From Bradyrhizobium sp. 170 (GTDB taxonomy: Bacteria > Pseudomonadota > Alphaproteobacteria > Rhizobiales > Xanthobacteraceae): 64,000 nt of DNA. Positions 56,514 to 64,000 of this stretch are shown piece after piece. The translations under genes and the position numbers were made by a program. Numbering within the stretch: the first letter of the stretch is position 1; every line of letters begins with the position of its first letter. The notes beneath the pieces were generated by a model, which ran no database searches, was not told the DNA's origin, and saw nothing but the letters and a program-made list of their open reading frames with translations. The stretch spans positions 1 through 64,000 of the forward strand of contig NZ_CP064703.1 of the NCBI RefSeq assembly GCF_023101085.1, read 5' to 3'.

Positions 56514-57671
56514 ATGATGGATCAGCAGAGTTTCGAGGCTACGCGGCCCGTTTCCGCCGATCCCGCCGTTGCATTGGCCGAAGCGCTCGGGCAATTGCCG
56601 AAGGTGCCGGTCAAGTCGCCCGCGGCAAAGCCACACATCGTCGCCAAGACCTCCGTCGAAGATCTGGCCGAGGAACTTGGCCTCAGGCTCGGTGACCAGA
56701 ACGGGCTGACCATCCGCCGCGTCAAGCGTGGCAAGGGCTATTCATTCCATCGCGCCAACGGCACCCAGATCCGTCACGCCGGCACGATCCGCCGCCTGCA
56801 TTCGATGGCGGTGCCGCCGGCCTATCGCGACGTGCGCTATTCGGCCGATCCGAGTTCGCATCTGCAGGCCGTCGGCATCGATGCGGCCGGCCGGCTGCAG
56901 TACCGCTACCACGTCGATTGGGAAAAGGTCCGCGAGCAGCGCAAGGCGCACCGCCTGGCGCGGCTGGTGGCGGCCTTGCCGAAAATCCGTCGCAAGGTCT
57001 CGGCCTATCTGTCCGGTGACGAGCCGACGCGCGAGTTCGCGCTCTCGGCGGTGATCGAACTGATCGCCCGCACCGCGATCCGGCCGGGCAACGAATCCTA
57101 CGCCCGCCTCAACGGCACCCGCGGCGCCACCACGATGTTGAAGTCCAACGTCGCGCTGGAAGACGACTGCTTCGTCCTGACCTTCAAGGCCAAGGGCGGC
57201 AAGGCCGTGCGCAAGGAATGCGACGCCGCCAAGCTGGTGCGCGCCATCGGCATCCTGCGCACCGTGCCGGGCAAGCGCATGTTCCAGTATCGCGACAATT
57301 CCGGCAACGTTCGCACGGTCTCGACCACGACCGTGAACGCGTTCCTGCGCGAGATCGCCGGCATCAAGATTTCGCTGAAGGATTTCCGCACCCTGATGGC
57401 ATCAGCCGTGGTGCTGGAATCGCTGTCGCGGATTACGCCGGCAGCAAGTGAACGCGGCCGCAAGAAGCAGGTGCTGGATGCGGTGCGCGCCGCCGCCGAC
57501 GAGCTGTCGAACACGCCCGCGATCTGCCGCAAGAGCTACGTTCACGACACCATCGTCACCGCCTTCGAGGACGGCATCCTCGAACGCTTTGCCGCGACGA
57601 TGAAGGGTTACCGTACGCAAGCCAAGCGCGAGGCGCTGCTGGCGCAGGTGGTAACGGCAGCGGCGGCGTAG
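56514..57671 (+). CDS. DNA topoisomerase IB (poxvirus/bacterial type)
   Basis: A 385-residue type IB enzyme that relaxes supercoils through a 3'-phosphotyrosyl link. N-terminal domain: LTIRRVKRGKGYSFHRANG, IRRLHSMAVPPAYRDV. Catalytic core: IRPGNESYARLNGTRGATTML (Arg), LTFKAKGGKAVRK (Lys), an FRTLMASAVVLE block (Arg/His position) and the nucleophile Tyr342 in CRKSYVHDTIV. Bacterial TopIB proteins average about 350 residues; here there is an extra N-terminal stretch of about 40 residues, rich in Ala/Pro. Start at 56514 chosen among in-frame upstream options. Confidence 0.93.
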   Translation: MMDQQSFEATRPVSADPAVALAEALGQLPKVPVKSPAAKPHIVAKTSVEDLAEELGLRLGDQNGLTIRRVKRGKGYSFHRANGTQIRHAGTIRRLHSMAVPPAYRDVRYSADPSSHLQAVGIDAAGRLQYRYHVDWEKVREQRKAHRLARLVAALPKIRRKVSAYLSGDEPTREFALSAVIELIARTAIRPGNESYARLNGTRGATTMLKSNVALEDDCFVLTFKAKGGKAVRKECDAAKLVRAIGILRTVPGKRMFQYRDNSGNVRTVSTTTVNAFLREIAGIKISLKDFRTLMASAVVLESLSRITPAASERGRKKQVLDAVRAAADELSNTPAICRKSYVHDTIVTAFEDGILERFAATMKGYRTQAKREALLAQVVTAAAA

Positions 57672-57681
57672 CGCTTATGCC

Positions 57682-57768
57682 GTAGGGTGGGCAAAGCGTA
57701 AGCGTGCCCACCATTCAGAGCACCGGGTGTTGATAGATGGTGGGCACGCTTCGCTTTGCCCACCCTAC
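57682..57768. repeat. Dispersed palindromic repeat, family A, copy 2
   Basis: GTAGGGTGGGCAAAGC at the left and GCTTTGCCCACCCTAC at the right are perfect inverted arms; inner GCGTGCCCACCA/TGGTGGGCACGC also pair. Between the convergent topoisomerase IB and EVE genes. Copy 1 is at 860-945. Confidence 0.85.
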
Positions 57769-57781
57769 GCATTGCGGCAAG

Positions 57782-58201
57782 CTATAGCCCGCCCATCTTG
57801 CAGACCATCTTCCACTCTTCCGTCGTGACCGGCTGAACTGACAGCCGCGAATATTTCACCAGCGCCATATCCGCGAGTTTCTTGTCGGCCTTGATGGTGG
57901 CCATCGTCACCGGTGTCTTCAACGGCTTGTCCGCCTTGATGTCGACGCAGACGAACTTTCCGGTTTTGTCGGAGGGATCGGGGTAGGCTTCCTTGATGAT
58001 TTCGGCGATCCCGACGATCTCCTTGCCCTCGTTGGAATGATAGAAGAAGGCCTTGTCGCCTTTCTTCATGGCCACGAGATTCTGCCGGGCGGTGAAGTTG
58101 CGCACGCCGGTCCAGGCTTCGCCTTTGGCTCCCTTTGCGACCTGCTGGTCCCACGACCAGACCGAGGGTTCGGATTTCACCAGCCAGTACGCCATCGTCA
58201 T
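57782..58201 (-). CDS. EVE-domain protein
   Basis: A 139-residue PUA-like EVE domain: [77 protein letters not shown] domains are thought to read modified bases in DNA or RNA; the exact role in housekeeping copies like this is unknown. The ATG at 58201 overlaps the gpsA stop (ATGA); the ATG at 58195 is an alternative. Last gene of the tsaD-gpsA-EVE run. Confidence 0.94.
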   Translation of the reverse strand: MTMAYWLVKSEPSVWSWDQQVAKGAKGEAWTGVRNFTARQNLVAMKKGDKAFFYHSNEGKEIVGIAEIIKEAYPDPSDKTGKFVCVDIKADKPLKTPVTMATIKADKKLADMALVKYSRLSVQPVTTEEWKMVCKMGGL

Positions 58202-59178
58202 TCCTCCGCCTTGAATGGCCGCGTCAGCAGGCCTTCGATCGCCGCGTCGATCGTCACCTTGCCGCTCAATATCGCCGCGACCGCATTTGATACCGGCATA
58301 TCGACGTTCTGCGAAGCGGCCAGTTCGATCAGGACCGGCGCGGTGAACTCGCCTTCCGCGAGCTTGTCGCGGTTTGGCTGCTCGCCGCGGCCGAGCGCAA
58401 TGCCGAACGCAAAGTTGCGCGATTGCAGGCTCGAGCAGCTCAGGATCAGGTCGCCGAGGCCGGAAAGACCCGCCAGGGTCTCGCTGCGCGCGCCGCAGGC
58501 GCGGCCGAGCCGTGCGAGTTCGCTGAAACCTCGCGTGGTGAGCGCCGCCAGCGCCGAGGCGCCGAGTTGACGGCCGACGACGATCCCGGCGGCGATCGCC
58601 AGCACGTTCTTGGCCGCGCCGCCGATCTCGACGCCGCGGACATCTGACGTGTGATAGGGCCGGAAGGTTGAAGAGCCCAGCGCCTGCACCAGATCGCTCG
58701 CCAGCCCTTCATCCCTCGCGGCAAGCGTCACCGCGGTTGGAAGTCCCCGCGCCACGTCGTCGGCGAAATTCGGTCCCGACAGGATCGCAGGAATTGCATC
58801 CGATATGGTTTCAGCAATGACCTCGGTCATGAACCGATGGGTGCCGCGCTCGATGCCCTTGGCACAGGCGACGACAGGTGTCGCAGGCTTCAGGTGCGGC
58901 GCAAGCGCCCCCGCGGCTTCGCGCAAATTTTGCGCGGGCGTCGCAAGCAGGATGATATCCGCGCGCGCCGCTGCAACGATGTCGGCGGTGATGTCGATAC
59001 CCGCGTCAAGACTCGCGCCGGGCAGCTTTGGATTCTTTCGCGTCGTCTGCATCTGCGCGGCGCTTTCGGCGTTTCGCGCATACAGGATGACGTCGCGGCC
59101 GGCGCGCAGCGCGGCGCATGCGAGCGCGGTGCCATATGCGCCACCGCCGATCACCGCGACTGAATTGAAGGACGCCAT
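58198..59178 (-). CDS. gpsA: Glycerol-3-phosphate dehydrogenase [NAD(P)+]
   Basis: Makes sn-glycerol 3-phosphate for phospholipids; 326 residues. Rossmann motif [30 protein letters not shown] with the catalytic-region Lys, [18 protein letters not shown], the substrate-binding [17 protein letters not shown] with catalytic Lys and [21 protein letters not shown]. All conserved. Start at 59178 sits one base after the tsaD stop, so the two are very probably cotranscribed. Confidence 0.97.
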   Translation of the reverse strand: MASFNSVAVIGGGAYGTALACAALRAGRDVILYARNAESAAQMQTTRKNPKLPGASLDAGIDITADIVAAARADIILLATPAQNLREAAGALAPHLKPATPVVACAKGIERGTHRFMTEVIAETISDAIPAILSGPNFADDVARGLPTAVTLAARDEGLASDLVQALGSSTFRPYHTSDVRGVEIGGAAKNVLAIAAGIVVGRQLGASALAALTTRGFSELARLGRACGARSETLAGLSGLGDLILSCSSLQSRNFAFGIALGRGEQPNRDKLAEGEFTAPVLIELAASQNVDMPVSNAVAAILSGKVTIDAAIEGLLTRPFKAEE

Positions 59179-59179
59179 G

Positions 59180-60271
59180 TCAGAATCCTGCGCGCGTGTT
59201 GCTGTAGCCGGCCGGCGCTGTCGCGTTGGCGTCGAGCAGCCAGCGCGCGCGGGGCGGCGCATCCATCGTATCGGTCAGTCCGAGCGCCATCCGTTCCGCG
59301 CCGGCCCAGGCGATCATGGCGCCATTGTCGGTGCAGAGCGCGGGTGGCGGAATGATCAGCGTGGTCTGCGCCTTCGCTGCAACGTCCTGCAACGCGCCGC
59401 GGATGGCGTGATTGGCGGCGACGCCGCCGGCGGCGACCAGCGCGCGGGGCGGGCCGAACTGTTCGTGAAACAATCTCAAGCCCACGCTCAATCGGTCCGC
59501 CGTCGAGTCCAGCACCGCGGCCTGAAAACTGGCGCAGAGATCGCTGACGTCCTGCGGTTCCAGCGGCGTCATGCGGTTGGCTTCGTTGCGAACCGCCGTC
59601 TTCAATCCCGACAGCGAGAAATTCGCATCGGGCCGTCCGAGCATCGGCCGCGGAAAGGCGAACCGTTTGGCGTCGCCGCTCGCTGCTGATCGTTCGACCT
59701 CCGGTCCGCCGGGGTAGGGCAGCGACAGCATCTTTGCGACCTTGTCGAAGGCCTCGCCCATCGCGTCGTCGACGGTGGTGCCGAGCCGGACATATTTGCC
59801 GACGCCGACCACGGCCACGATCTGGGTGTGCCCGCCGGACGCAAGGAACAGGCAATAGGGAAAGGCGAGCGCGCAGGTCAGCCGCGGCGTCAGCGCGTGG
59901 GCTTCGAGATGATTGACCGCAATCAGCGGCGTATCGTGCACCATCGCGATTGCTTTGGCCGTGGTGAGGCCGACGATCACGCCGCCGATCAGGCCGGGCC
60001 CGGCGGCGGCGGCCACCGCCGACAATTGCGCAAAGCCTGTGTTCGCGTCCTTCATCGCTTGGCCGACGATGCCATCGAGCAGGTCGACATGGGCGCGCGC
60101 CGCGATTTCCGGCACCACGCCGCCGAAACGGGCGTGCTCTGTGGTCTGCGAGCGCACGATATTGGACAGAATCTTTCCGCTGCCGTCGCTCTGGCGTTCC
60201 ACCACGGCGGCCGCGGTTTCATCGCAGGTGGTCTCGATACCCAGCACCAGCATCGGCGTGTCGTTGTCCAA
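59180..60271 (-). CDS. tsaD: tRNA N6-threonylcarbamoyladenosine transferase TsaD
   Basis: Transfers threonylcarbamoyl to A37 of ANN-decoding tRNAs with TsaB/TsaE; 363 residues. Kae1/Qri7 hallmarks: [31 protein letters not shown], the iron-binding HLEAH (His121, His125), SGGHTQIV and YPGGPEVER. Length is standard. Divergent from hemD across 126 bases. First gene of the tsaD-gpsA-EVE run. Confidence 0.97.
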   Translation of the reverse strand: MDNDTPMLVLGIETTCDETAAAVVERQSDGSGKILSNIVRSQTTEHARFGGVVPEIAARAHVDLLDGIVGQAMKDANTGFAQLSAVAAAAGPGLIGGVIVGLTTAKAIAMVHDTPLIAVNHLEAHALTPRLTCALAFPYCLFLASGGHTQIVAVVGVGKYVRLGTTVDDAMGEAFDKVAKMLSLPYPGGPEVERSAASGDAKRFAFPRPMLGRPDANFSLSGLKTAVRNEANRMTPLEPQDVSDLCASFQAAVLDSTADRLSVGLRLFHEQFGPPRALVAAGGVAANHAIRGALQDVAAKAQTTLIIPPPALCTDNGAMIAWAGAERMALGLTDTMDAPPRARWLLDANATAPAGYSNTRAGF

Positions 60272-60397
60272 TTTGAACCCTTATTTGAACCCTTGCGCTA
60301 TCGCCAAAAACAACGCTTCCGTAACCCGGTAGCATTACGAGGTGACGGCGTGCAATCGCTTGAGTATGCCGAAATCGTGTTGGCGGAGATCTGAAAT

Positions 60398-61144
60398 ATG
60401 GCCGTTCTCGTCACGCGCCCGTATCCGGATGATGAGACGACGGCCGAGGCGCTGCGCGCGCGCGGGTTCGACGTCCTGCGCGCGCCGATGCTGCGGTTCG
60501 AGCCGGTGCCGTTCCAGGACGACGCGGACGCGACCTATGGCGCGGTCATCGTCACCAGCGCCAATGCGCTGCGCGCCATCGCGTCACATTCGGCCGACAG
60601 CCGACTCCTCAAACTGCCCCTGTTCGCGGTCGGCGAAAACACCGCAGAAGCGGCGCGCGATGCCGGGTTTGGCGAGGTGATCGCGTCAAAGGGCGATGCC
60701 GGCGCGTTGCGCGATCTGGTGCTGGCGCGTGCGAAGTCGAAGCAACTGAAGAAAGCGAGCCCGATCCTGTACCTCGCCGGCGCCGATCTCGCGCGCGACC
60801 TGGCGAGCGAACTCGGCGAGAACGGCTTTACGGTCGTGACGCAGACCACCTACCGGATGGTGCCTGCGCCCAGCCTGCCGCGGGAAATATGTGACGCTTT
60901 CGTGGCGCATGAGGTCGAGGCCGTGCTGCATTACTCACGGCGCAGCGCGCGCGCATTCCTGGAGGCGGCGCGCTCCGGCGGCGTCGAAATCTCGGCATTG
61001 GCGTTGCCGCAATGCTGCATTTCGCCGGCCGTCGCCGCGGTCCTGCGGGATGCTGGCGCGACCCAGGTCATGGCGGCGGCTTCGCCGGACGAAAATGCCC
61101 TGTTCGAGGCGCTGGGCCGGGCGTTGCAGCCGCGGTCTGGCTAA
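60398..61144 (+). CDS. hemD: Uroporphyrinogen-III synthase
   Basis: Cyclises hydroxymethylbilane with D-ring inversion; 248 residues, typically divergent in sequence. Seen: VLVTRPYPDDETTAEALRARGF at the N-terminus, VIVTSANALRAIA, VGENTAEAARDAGFGEVIASKGDAGAL, ILYLAGADLARDLASEL and VLHYSRRSARAFLEAA. This pattern fits HemD. The neighbouring COG4223 and hemY genes support heme-pathway context, but hemC, the enzyme of the previous step, is not adjacent. Confidence 0.9.
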   Translation: MAVLVTRPYPDDETTAEALRARGFDVLRAPMLRFEPVPFQDDADATYGAVIVTSANALRAIASHSADSRLLKLPLFAVGENTAEAARDAGFGEVIASKGDAGALRDLVLARAKSKQLKKASPILYLAGADLARDLASELGENGFTVVTQTTYRMVPAPSLPREICDAFVAHEVEAVLHYSRRSARAFLEAARSGGVEISALALPQCCISPAVAAVLRDAGATQVMAAASPDENALFEALGRALQPRSG

Positions 61145-61169
61145 TCGTTCGTGCCCTAATCTTTAAGTC

Positions 61170-61220
61170 TGAGCATGGTCTTATCGGAAAACCGGTGCCG
61201 CCATGGCCGGATCATGCTCT
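61170..61220. repeat. Dispersed inverted repeat, GAGCATG...CATGCTC type
   Basis: GAGCATGGTCTTATCGGAAA at the left and GGCCGGATCATGCTCT at the right form an inverted pair with one mismatch in the arm. This type is abundant in Rhizobiales genomes. It lies in the hemD-COG4223 spacer. Confidence 0.7.
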
Positions 61221-61276
61221 AAGACGTCCCGATTCTGCTAAGTTCCGCAACCTAACCACCTGAGGGAACCGCTGTG

Positions 61277-62482
61277 ATGGTCGATGACAGGCCCGAAGAC
61301 ACTGGATCGCTGCCCGATTCGGGCCGGCCGAAGCGCGAGCCGCCGACCATCGATCTCGAGGCGACCGAAGTGTCGAGCGAGACCAGGAGTTCTGCCGAGA
61401 CGCCGCCCGAGCCCGTGGCTGAGCCCGCGCCCGAGGTCGCCAAAGCTTCAGTCGAGGAACCTCCGGTTGATGCGCCGCCGTCCCGACCGGTTTCGCCCTG
61501 GATCGTTGCGCCGGTCTCCGGCGCCGCCGCCGCGGCGCTGGTGATTGGCGTCGGCTGGATGCTCGGTTGGCCCGCGATTCAGCCCGCCTCCGCGCCGCCT
61601 GCCCCGCAGCTCAGTACCGCCATCGACGCTCTCACCGCCCGTGTCGCCGGACTGGAGCCAAAGGTCGGCAAGCCTGTACCCGATCCCGCGGCTGCCGCGC
61701 GCACCGAGGCCCTGGAAAAAACAGTCGCGGCGTTGCGCGCCGAACTCGCGGCAACGCGGGCGCAAGGCGAGAAGCTCGCGTCCGCCGTCAATGATGTGAA
61801 ATCAGCGCCGCGCGGCGACGGCGTCGCGTCTGTCGATCTCTCCGGGATCGATGAGCGCATCGCGAAGATCGAGAGCCTGATGCGGACGCAGAGCGCCGAG
61901 ATCGCGCAGCAAGGCAGCAAGCTTGCCGACACCAAGGCCGACGCCAAACCTGCCGACGATCTGGCGCTGCGCCGCCTGGTGGCGGGAGCGCTGCTCGATG
62001 TGCTGGTCCGGATCGGCGATCCCTATCCGGCGGCGCTCGCCGCGACCAAAGCGCTGGCGCCCAATCCGGATGTCTTGAAGCCGCTCGATCAGTTTGCGGA
62101 GAAGGGCGTGCCGAACGCCGGCAGACTGAGCACGGAACTGCTGGCGTTGGTGCCAAAAATGTTGCCGGCCGCCCAGCAGAGCACCGCCACGACCGGTACG
62201 GGCATCGTCGAGCGTCTGCAGGCCGGCGCCGCCAAACTGGTCAAGATCGAACGCACCGATACCGTCGGCAATGATCGCGGCGCGGTGGTGGCGCGGATCA
62301 CCGCGGCTGCGCTGCGAAATGACGCCAGCGAGGCGCGGCGGGAATTGAAGACGCTGGAGCCGGACGATCGCGCCGCGGCGCAGTCCTGGCTTGAACGGGC
62401 CGATGCGCGCGACGCCGCGCTGGCCGCATCCCGTCAATTTGCGGCCGACGCCATGGCTGCGCTCGCCAAACCGGCGCAATAA
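61277..62482 (+). CDS. COG4223 mitofilin-like membrane protein
   Basis: A 401-residue protein: a Pro/Glu-rich cytoplasmic N-terminus (1-75), one membrane helix (WIVAPVSGAAAAALVIGVGWMLG), a long alpha-helical stretch with coiled-coil character (residues 115-225: TAIDALTARVAGLE...ALEKTVAALRAELAATRAQGEKL) and a C-terminal helical domain. This architecture matches alphaproteobacterial Mic60/mitofilin homologues encoded beside hemY. ATG at 61277 follows TGAGGG; a GTG at 61274 would add one residue. Likely translated with hemY, 8 bases downstream. Confidence 0.9.
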   Translation: MVDDRPEDTGSLPDSGRPKREPPTIDLEATEVSSETRSSAETPPEPVAEPAPEVAKASVEEPPVDAPPSRPVSPWIVAPVSGAAAAALVIGVGWMLGWPAIQPASAPPAPQLSTAIDALTARVAGLEPKVGKPVPDPAAAARTEALEKTVAALRAELAATRAQGEKLASAVNDVKSAPRGDGVASVDLSGIDERIAKIESLMRTQSAEIAQQGSKLADTKADAKPADDLALRRLVAGALLDVLVRIGDPYPAALAATKALAPNPDVLKPLDQFAEKGVPNAGRLSTELLALVPKMLPAAQQSTATTGTGIVERLQAGAAKLVKIERTDTVGNDRGAVVARITAAALRNDASEARRELKTLEPDDRAAAQSWLERADARDAALAASRQFAADAMAALAKPAQ

Positions 62483-62490
62483 GGATTTCG

Positions 62491-64000
62491 ATGGTTCGGA
62501 TCATTCTGTTTCTGTTGTTGATCGCGCTGGGAGCGGCCGGCGCGGCCTGGATTGCCGAGCAGACCGGCGATGTCGTGCTGTCGTGGGGCGGCTATCGCGC
62601 CCAGACCACACTGCCGGTCTTCGTACTGGTGCTGGGCATCGTCGTCGTTGCGGCGATGATGGCGTGGGCGATCCTGCGTGGCGTGTGGCGTACGCCGGCG
62701 CGTATGCGGCGCAATCGGCGCGAACGGCGTCAGGCCCGCGGCCGGCATGCGATCACGCAAGGACTGCTCGCGATCGGCCATGGCGATTCCACGGCGGCCC
62801 GCGTCCATGCCGAGGCGGCGCGCAAACATGCGGCGCACGATCCGCTGGCGCTGCTGCTGCATGCGCAGTCGGCGCAACTCGACGGCGACCGCGAGGGCGC
62901 GCAGCGCGCCTTCCGCGCCATGGCCGAACGCGAGGATACGCGGCTGCTCGGCCTGCGCGGCCTGTTCATCGAGGCGCAGCGCGCCGACGATCCGGTTGCG
63001 GCCGTGATGGTCGCCGAAGAAGCGCTGAAGCTGTCGCCGTCCTCGTCATGGGCGTCGCATGCGGTGCTCGGCTTCTGCTGCGCCAGGGGCGACTGGGCCG
63101 GCGCGCTGAAAATCCTCGACAACAATCAATCGGCCGGACTGATCGACAAGGCGACTTATCGCCGGCAACGCGGCGTGCTGCTGACGGCGCGCGCGCTCGA
63201 GCTCGAAAAGGTCGATCGCGACCTGTCGCGCGAGAACGTGATGGAAGCGGTCAAGCTGGCGCCGACGCTGGTGCCGGCCGCGGTGCTGGCGAGCAAGTTC
63301 GAGAGCGAAGCGCATCAGGTGCGGCGTTCGATGCGCCTGGTCGAGACAGCGTGGCTGGCGCAGCCGCATCCGGATCTGGCGGATGCCTACTCGCATGTGA
63401 AGCTCGGCGATTCCGCGCGCCAGCGGCTGGTGCGGGTCGAGACGCTCGCAGCGAAGATGCCCGGCCACATCGAGGGCGCGCTGGCAATTGCCCGCGCCGC
63501 GATCGACGCATCCGAGTTTACCAAAGCGCGCGAGGCGCTGGCGCCGTTCATTGCAGCTCCTACGCAACGCGTCGCGCTGTTGATGGCGGAGCTCGAGCGC
63601 ACCGAACATGGCGATAGCGGCCGGGCGCGGGCCTGGACCTTGCGCGCGGTGCGCGCGCTGCACGATCCGGCCTGGACTGCGGACGGCTATGTCAGCGATC
63701 GCTGGCGGCCGGTCTCCCCGGTCACCGGCAGGCTCGATGCCTTCCAGTGGCAGACGCCGGTCGCCGCACTGCCGTCCGACAAGGGGGCCGCGATCGAATC
63801 CTCGGCCTTCGAGGAAGCCATGCTGGCGACGCCGCGCCGGGCCGTCGTGCTCGAGCCGCCAAAGGACGTCGCCGAGGAAGAGCCGCCTCCGTCGCCCGTC
63901 GTCCCGGCACCTTCCGCCGCGCCCGCTGCTTCAGCTCCTGCGTCGGCCGCCGAGCAGGACAATGCGCCTCCGCCGGCTGCCGCCGCCGAGGCTGCCCCAC
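62491..64000 (+). CDS. hemY: HemY-family protein, truncated at the window edge
   Basis: Open frame with no stop before the window ends (503 codons visible). Start ATG at 62491 follows AAGGA and begins MVRIILFLLLIALG, a membrane helix, with a second near residues 40-62 (PVFVLVLGIVVVAAMMAWAIL). Then a basic patch and TPR-like repeats (ITQGLLAIGHGDSTAARVHAE, SSWASHAVLGFCCARGDWAGALKIL, ALEKVDRDLSRENVMEAVKLAP). The end is a Pro/Ala-rich tail. This is the proteobacterial HemY of the hemD-mitofilin-hemY cluster, not the protoporphyrinogen oxidase of the same name in Gram-positives. Its true function is unclear. Confidence 0.9.
   Translation, partial: MVRIILFLLLIALGAAGAAWIAEQTGDVVLSWGGYRAQTTLPVFVLVLGIVVVAAMMAWAILRGVWRTPARMRRNRRERRQARGRHAITQGLLAIGHGDSTAARVHAEAARKHAAHDPLALLLHAQSAQLDGDREGAQRAFRAMAEREDTRLLGLRGLFIEAQRADDPVAAVMVAEEALKLSPSSSWASHAVLGFCCARGDWAGALKILDNNQSAGLIDKATYRRQRGVLLTARALELEKVDRDLSRENVMEAVKLAPTLVPAAVLASKFESEAHQVRRSMRLVETAWLAQPHPDLADAYSHVKLGDSARQRLVRVETLAAKMPGHIEGALAIARAAIDASEFTKAREALAPFIAAPTQRVALLMAELERTEHGDSGRARAWTLRAVRALHDPAWTADGYVSDRWRPVSPVTGRLDAFQWQTPVAALPSDKGAAIESSAFEEAMLATPRRAVVLEPPKDVAEEEPPPSPVVPAPSAAPAASAPASAAEQDNAPPPAAAAEAAP

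Overview
The window looks like chromosomal DNA of a Bradyrhizobium-type alphaproteobacterium (Nitrobacteraceae). I infer this from the high GC content, gene orders such as parAB next to holA-lptE-leuS, tandem glnK-amtB pairs, COG4223 (mitofilin-like) between hemD and hemY, and several dispersed palindromic repeat families typical of that group. I see no phage, insertion sequence, integrase, plasmid backbone or CRISPR array. The content is mostly housekeeping.

Layout. 1-6.8 kb: chromosome partitioning (parA, parB), then on the minus strand leuS, lptE, holA and a small conserved gene. 6.9-13.4 kb: a membrane diguanylate cyclase, a YggS-type PLP protein, a MhpD-like hydratase, an L,D-transpeptidase, an orphan OmpR-type response regulator with a cyclic-nucleotide-binding protein, and xth. 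13.5-18.2 kb: lolA, ftsK and an aminotransferase, with a perfect CtrA-type site upstream of the aminotransferase-ftsK unit. 18.4-19.7 kb: a GFA-family protein and a frameshifted DUF1835-type gene. 19.9-23.7 kb: nitrogen control, as a glnK-amtB-glnK-amtB run with a near-consensus sigma-54 site before the second glnK. 24-30.3 kb: a DUF4339 membrane protein, tesB, a UbiH-type hydroxylase, a Trm112-like protein, a TetR regulator facing a small membrane protein across clear palindromic operators, a Lon substrate-binding-domain protein and a YbbN-like thioredoxin. 30.8 kb: tRNA-Gly(GCC).

31-48.3 kb: a DUF2235 hydrolase with a membrane tail, a sorbosone-dehydrogenase-like protein paired with a diheme cytochrome c, a ketopantoate reductase-like gene, a hydroxychromene-carboxylate isomerase-like gene, a MATE exporter, DUF2239 and a glutathione transferase facing each other across a two-copy operator, a frameshifted beta-lactamase-family gene, an SDR, gamma-glutamyltransferase, a UMF1-type MFS transporter and purH. 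48.4-52.3 kb: a higBA toxin-antitoxin pair, a heparinase II/III protein and rsmB. 52.4-58.2 kb: an SdhAF4-like factor, a nuclease, an L,D-transpeptidase, acs, topoisomerase IB and an EVE protein. 58.2-64 kb: gpsA and tsaD facing hemD, COG4223 and hemY. hemY runs off the right edge.

No single dramatic new system stands out. The strongest unexplained signals are non-coding. All twelve convergent gene junctions carry a palindromic element, while the twelve divergent regions carry none of the repeat families. One repeat family is followed by a hairpin whose arms covary between copies. There is also an ATTTACCCGG(G/A)TAAAT-type double operator shared by DUF2239 and GST, and a higBA promoter that predicts a leaderless toxin mRNA. 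Two genes carry apparent single-base frameshifts in short G/C runs.
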